From NCBI RefSeq assembly GCF_010233585.1, contig NZ_CP045997.1:8111896-8175895 (forward strand): a DNA stretch of 64,000 nt, read 5' to 3'. The position numbers and the translations under genes were made by a program. Origin of the DNA: Spirosoma endbachense. GTDB taxonomy: Bacteria > Bacteroidota > Bacteroidia > Cytophagales > Spirosomataceae. Positions 60,985 to 64,000 of the stretch are shown piece after piece. The notes beneath the pieces were generated by a model. That model did no database searches. It was not told the DNA's origin and saw nothing but the letters and a program-made list of their open reading frames with translations. Every line of letters begins with the position of its first letter. The stretch's first letter is position 1.

Positions 60985-63900
60985 ATGAGGTATTTATTGG
61001 TTTTTCTGCTGGTTTTTTCTGCCTGTTGGGAAACCGATGCCCAAATGCCTACGCTAACCATCGATCACCTGACAACCAAAGAAGGGCTTCCATCCAATGA
61101 TGTATGGTGTTTAACGAAAGACAAACAAGGCTTTTTATGGATAGGTACAGGCCGTAACATATGCCGATACGATGGCTATAATTTCCTTCGCCTGGATAGC
61201 CTCAAACTGGGTTATTGCTCTGGCGTATCGACCGACTCGAAGGGTGATATCTATACGTCTAACGATACCAGGGGGCTTTGCAAAATCGATGCAAAAACAC
61301 TGACCGTAACGACCCTGGTGAAAAACGATTATGATGATGCCGACCCCAGCAATGATTTGCACGAACAGGGTATGGTTGATTCGTTCGATCAGGTCTGGGT
61401 GTGCGACTATACGTCTGTACAACGGTACGATCCGGCGACCGGAAAACTGCGTCGCTACACGTTTTCACATACGGTGTCGGGCGGGGATGTGTATCAGTAT
61501 GCCAGCTTTTTTGAAGATGCCGGGCATACATTATGGATCGTTTCAGAGCTTGGTCTGTATCGCTATGACCGTCGGCACGACAAGCTCATCTGTGTGCTTG
61601 GGAAAGAAGCCAGTTTACCCCGGAACCGAGTGCCAATCCGCTTGTGCAAAGCCTCTGCCGATGCCGCGGGTAACCTTTGGATTGGTGGTTATGAATATGG
61701 GTTAGTTCGATTTTCTACTGAAAATCAATCGTTTAGTATTAGAAAAGCAGGCTTTGAGCACAATAACGTCGTCTGTGTGCAGGAGTCGCAGGATGAAAAT
61801 GGCCGCAAAATACTATTCGTTGGTACCAATGATGGCATAAGCGTTTTTTATCCTGACCGGAACGAACTGTATCACTTGCCTGAATTTTATAACAGCGGTA
61901 TTCAGGTCAAAGATATGTACGACGACAAAGTCAACGGTATTCTATGGATTGCCACCAGCGGTGGAGTCTATAAGTACCGCTATCGGAACATCGGTATTCG
62001 AACCGTAGCGATCCCTCACAACGTTGTGCGATTGCCTGTTCAGGTAACGAGTATTTCACCAGCACCCGCCACTGGCAACTATCTGCTGGGTTTATCGCAT
62101 TCGGGTGTACTATCGTGGAAGCCAGCCGCCAATCAATTTCAGTTATTGCCGTATCCCACTGATGCATTTACGCAGCAGATTCGGTGGATTCAGGGTCGCC
62201 CTTTTGCCTTTACGGATAAAGGGGTTTTTGTGGGCGATAAAACGAATGGCCGTTTTTCGCTCTGGGAGCCGACAGCTCGTCTGTTTAAGAACACTGACTT
62301 TCGAGATGGTTTACTCGACCGAAAAGGACGTCTCTGGATTGCTAACCTGAACGAAGGTCTGAAAGTAATAGATCCCCTCACGAATCAGGAAATCAAACTC
62401 TGGTCTGACAAAGAGGCTGGTAAATTGTTAAATCTCACCTACGTAAAAGGTGTTCTGGAAGGTATTGATGGACGTATCTGGGTGGCTACCTGCTCGCGTG
62501 GTCTATTCTTTTTCGACGAAAAACAGAGCCAATTTATCAACATCGATAAACTGCCGGACAATAAAGGAATACGCATCGGTGGCGATTGCATCAATGGTAT
62601 GCGACGAACCACGGATGGATCTATTCTGATTTCCAGTTGGGGAGGTGTATCGAAAATATCGGCTAAAGGTAAGATTTTAACCACGTTCGAATTTAAGACC
62701 GATGCACTGATCGACACCTACTGCTCTAATATTGCGGAAGCACCTGACAGGAATCTCTGGTTTAGCACCAATGAAGGAATCCACATAGCCAATCCCAAAA
62801 CCCATGCTATCCGTTACCTCACCACCATTGAGGGATTGTTCAGTAATGCGCCGGTCGGGTTCTTCTATAGCCCGGCAAATGAATTGTTTCTGGGGCATAC
62901 CAATGCCATCAATATTCTAAATATTAACCAGTTAAACAGGCAGATAACGACCCCAAAGATAGCCATCAGTTCGGTTGAGGTGAAGGGTAAAATGCTCCAT
63001 CAGGACCTCACGGAAGAGATTGTTCTTCAACCCGACGAAAATCTACTAACGTTCAACTTTACGACACTGAATTTCGAGCCTACTTCCCAAAACCTGTATA
63101 GTTACCAGTTAGAAGGCTTTGAACCCAACTGGGTCGAGATGGGTAATCAGCATACGGTTTCCTTTACAAATTTGCCCGCTAAATCGTATACATTACGCGT
63201 AAGAAGCAGCAACAATTCGGGTATAAAGAGCGATAAACCGCTGGTTATCCGATTAATGGTAAAACCTTATTTTACAAGTACCTGGTTTTTTAGGACGCTT
63301 ATTGGATTGTCCATTGCCGCCCTGATTGTTGGCATGATGCGCTGGCGTGTCAATACGCTTGCCGAACGGAACCAGCTGGATCTGGAAATTGCGGAGTGGC
63401 GACTGAAAGCCCTGCAATCGCAGATGAATCCGCATTTTCTGTTTAATTCGCTCAATTCAGTCCAGAATTATCTGCTTACAAATCGCGGTGTCGAAGGCGC
63501 TAAATACCTATCGAAGTTCTCTAAATTGGTGCGCCGGATTATGGAGAATTCGAACCACCAGTATCTTCACTTCGAGAAAATTATCGACACCTTACGCATG
63601 TACGTCGAAATCGAATCGTTTCGCTTCAACCACGAATTCAGCTATTCGTTCGATATTGAAGAGAATGATGTGCTTCAGGATGCACTCCTGCCACCGATGC
63701 TGCTTCAACCCTATGTCGAGAATGCCATCTGGCACGGCCTGATGCCGAAAGAAGGAGAAAAGAAACTGAAAATTACGGCTCGGGTTCATCAGAATCACAT
63801 TGTTTGTATTATTGAAGACAACGGTGTAGGACGCGAGTTTGCACCCCGGACAGAAGGCCATATTTCGCGCGGGCAGGAAATGACAAAAGGAATTTTTGAA

Positions 63901-64000
63901 TCACTTCGTCGGAAAGACAGTGAAGCCAAAATAGAGATGATCGATTTGTTTGATGATAACAACAACCCGGCAGGAACGAGGGTACAAATGACGATTCCTA
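60985..64000 (+). CDS. Propeller-type LytS-family sensor histidine kinase (3' end outside window)
   Basis: At least 1005 residues, open to the right edge. A signal peptide (MRYLLVFLLVFSACWETDAQ) is followed by a large two-propeller periplasmic sensor of Reg_prop repeats (LTTKEGLPSNDVWCLTKDKQGFLWIGT and similar, about 25-650), a Y_Y_Y domain (YQLEGFEPNWVEMG, about 680-760), one membrane helix (TLIGLSIAALIVGMM, near 775) and a LytS-type HisKA_7 domain with phospho-acceptor His in QMNPHFLFNSLNS (about 816) and ATP-binding PYVENAIWHGLMP and EDNGVGRE. The kinase is almost complete at the edge. A LytTR regulator gene is expected just outside. Confidence 0.93.
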   Translation, partial: MRYLLVFLLVFSACWETDAQMPTLTIDHLTTKEGLPSNDVWCLTKDKQGFLWIGTGRNICRYDGYNFLRLDSLKLGYCSGVSTDSKGDIYTSNDTRGLCKIDAKTLTVTTLVKNDYDDADPSNDLHEQGMVDSFDQVWVCDYTSVQRYDPATGKLRRYTFSHTVSGGDVYQYASFFEDAGHTLWIVSELGLYRYDRRHDKLICVLGKEASLPRNRVPIRLCKASADAAGNLWIGGYEYGLVRFSTENQSFSIRKAGFEHNNVVCVQESQDENGRKILFVGTNDGISVFYPDRNELYHLPEFYNSGIQVKDMYDDKVNGILWIATSGGVYKYRYRNIGIRTVAIPHNVVRLPVQVTSISPAPATGNYLLGLSHSGVLSWKPAANQFQLLPYPTDAFTQQIRWIQGRPFAFTDKGVFVGDKTNGRFSLWEPTARLFKNTDFRDGLLDRKGRLWIANLNEGLKVIDPLTNQEIKLWSDKEAGKLLNLTYVKGVLEGIDGRIWVATCSRGLFFFDEKQSQFINIDKLPDNKGIRIGGDCINGMRRTTDGSILISSWGGVSKISAKGKILTTFEFKTDALIDTYCSNIAEAPDRNLWFSTNEGIHIANPKTHAIRYLTTIEGLFSNAPVGFFYSPANELFLGHTNAINILNINQLNRQITTPKIAISSVEVKGKMLHQDLTEEIVLQPDENLLTFNFTTLNFEPTSQNLYSYQLEGFEPNWVEMGNQHTVSFTNLPAKSYTLRVRSSNNSGIKSDKPLVIRLMVKPYFTSTWFFRTLIGLSIAALIVGMMRWRVNTLAERNQLDLEIAEWRLKALQSQMNPHFLFNSLNSVQNYLLTNRGVEGAKYLSKFSKLVRRIMENSNHQYLHFEKIIDTLRMYVEIESFRFNHEFSYSFDIEENDVLQDALLPPMLLQPYVENAIWHGLMPKEGEKKLKITARVHQNHIVCIIEDNGVGREFAPRTEGHISRGQEMTKGIFESLRRKDSEAKIEMIDLFDDNNNPAGTRVQMTIP

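Overview
The window reads as chromosomal DNA of a Bacteroidota bacterium of the order Cytophagales, most like Spirosoma or a relative. This rests on gene content (an ArgF'-type transcarbamylase, the parA-parB-DUF5683-dapB-lepB order, a LytS-type two-component sensor with a beta-propeller, DKNYY and TPM proteins), on balanced base composition, and on promoters of the Bacteroidota pattern (TTG, a spacer of 17-23, then TAnnTTTG). No rRNA, tRNA, CRISPR array, transposase or prophage gene was recognised.

Layout. (1) 1-14813, minus strand: six genes in one direction with gaps of 11-110 bases, behind one good promoter at 14878-14906. In transcription order: a caspase-like protease fused to an SGNH esterase, an exported beta-propeller protein, a membrane-spanning caspase-nSTAND ATPase, a latex-clearing-protein-like haem oxygenase, a SAM methyltransferase, and a Ser/Thr kinase-AAA signalling giant cut by the window edge. 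This is the most unusual part of the window and the best candidate for an undescribed signalling or self-destruction system. (2) 15489-20613: an NlpC/P60 hydrolase, arginine biosynthesis (argD, argF', argB), a DUF433 protein and an alpha/beta hydrolase. (3) 20631-22904: three tandem paralogous lipoproteins. (4) 23068-26795: clpX, a lipoprotein, clpP and a small XRE regulator. The ClpP has alanine where the catalytic aspartate is expected. (5) 26887-34494: an RND metal pump, three signal-transduction proteins (a reversed LytTR/pseudo-receiver, a receiver-only regulator, a histidine kinase) and a FAD reductase.

(6) 34615-45894: a GH13-like protein, a radical SAM/SPASM enzyme, the housekeeping run parA-parB-DUF5683-dapB-lepB, an N-acetylmuramoyl-L-alanine amidase, ung, apaG and a methyltransferase. 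(7) 46075-54859: a copper-monooxygenase-like lipoprotein and a plus-strand run of membrane proteins and lipoproteins of mostly unknown role (DKNYY, TPM, YbjN, LRR). (8) 54948-59602: a TetX-like flavin monooxygenase with its TetR repressor and a visible operator, then an AraC regulator and two short-chain dehydrogenases. (9) 59876-64000: two small unknown proteins and a propeller-Y_Y_Y-HisKA_7 sensor kinase that runs off the right edge.

Between genes there are many long, near-perfect hairpins. Some are ordinary terminators. Four (45894-45972, 47470-47534, 47568-47646, 59628-59672) look like a repeat family, two of them sharing an identical inner stem inside unrelated outer stems. Residue positions marked 'about' are estimates from codon counting. 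All homology statements come from motif recognition, not from a database search.
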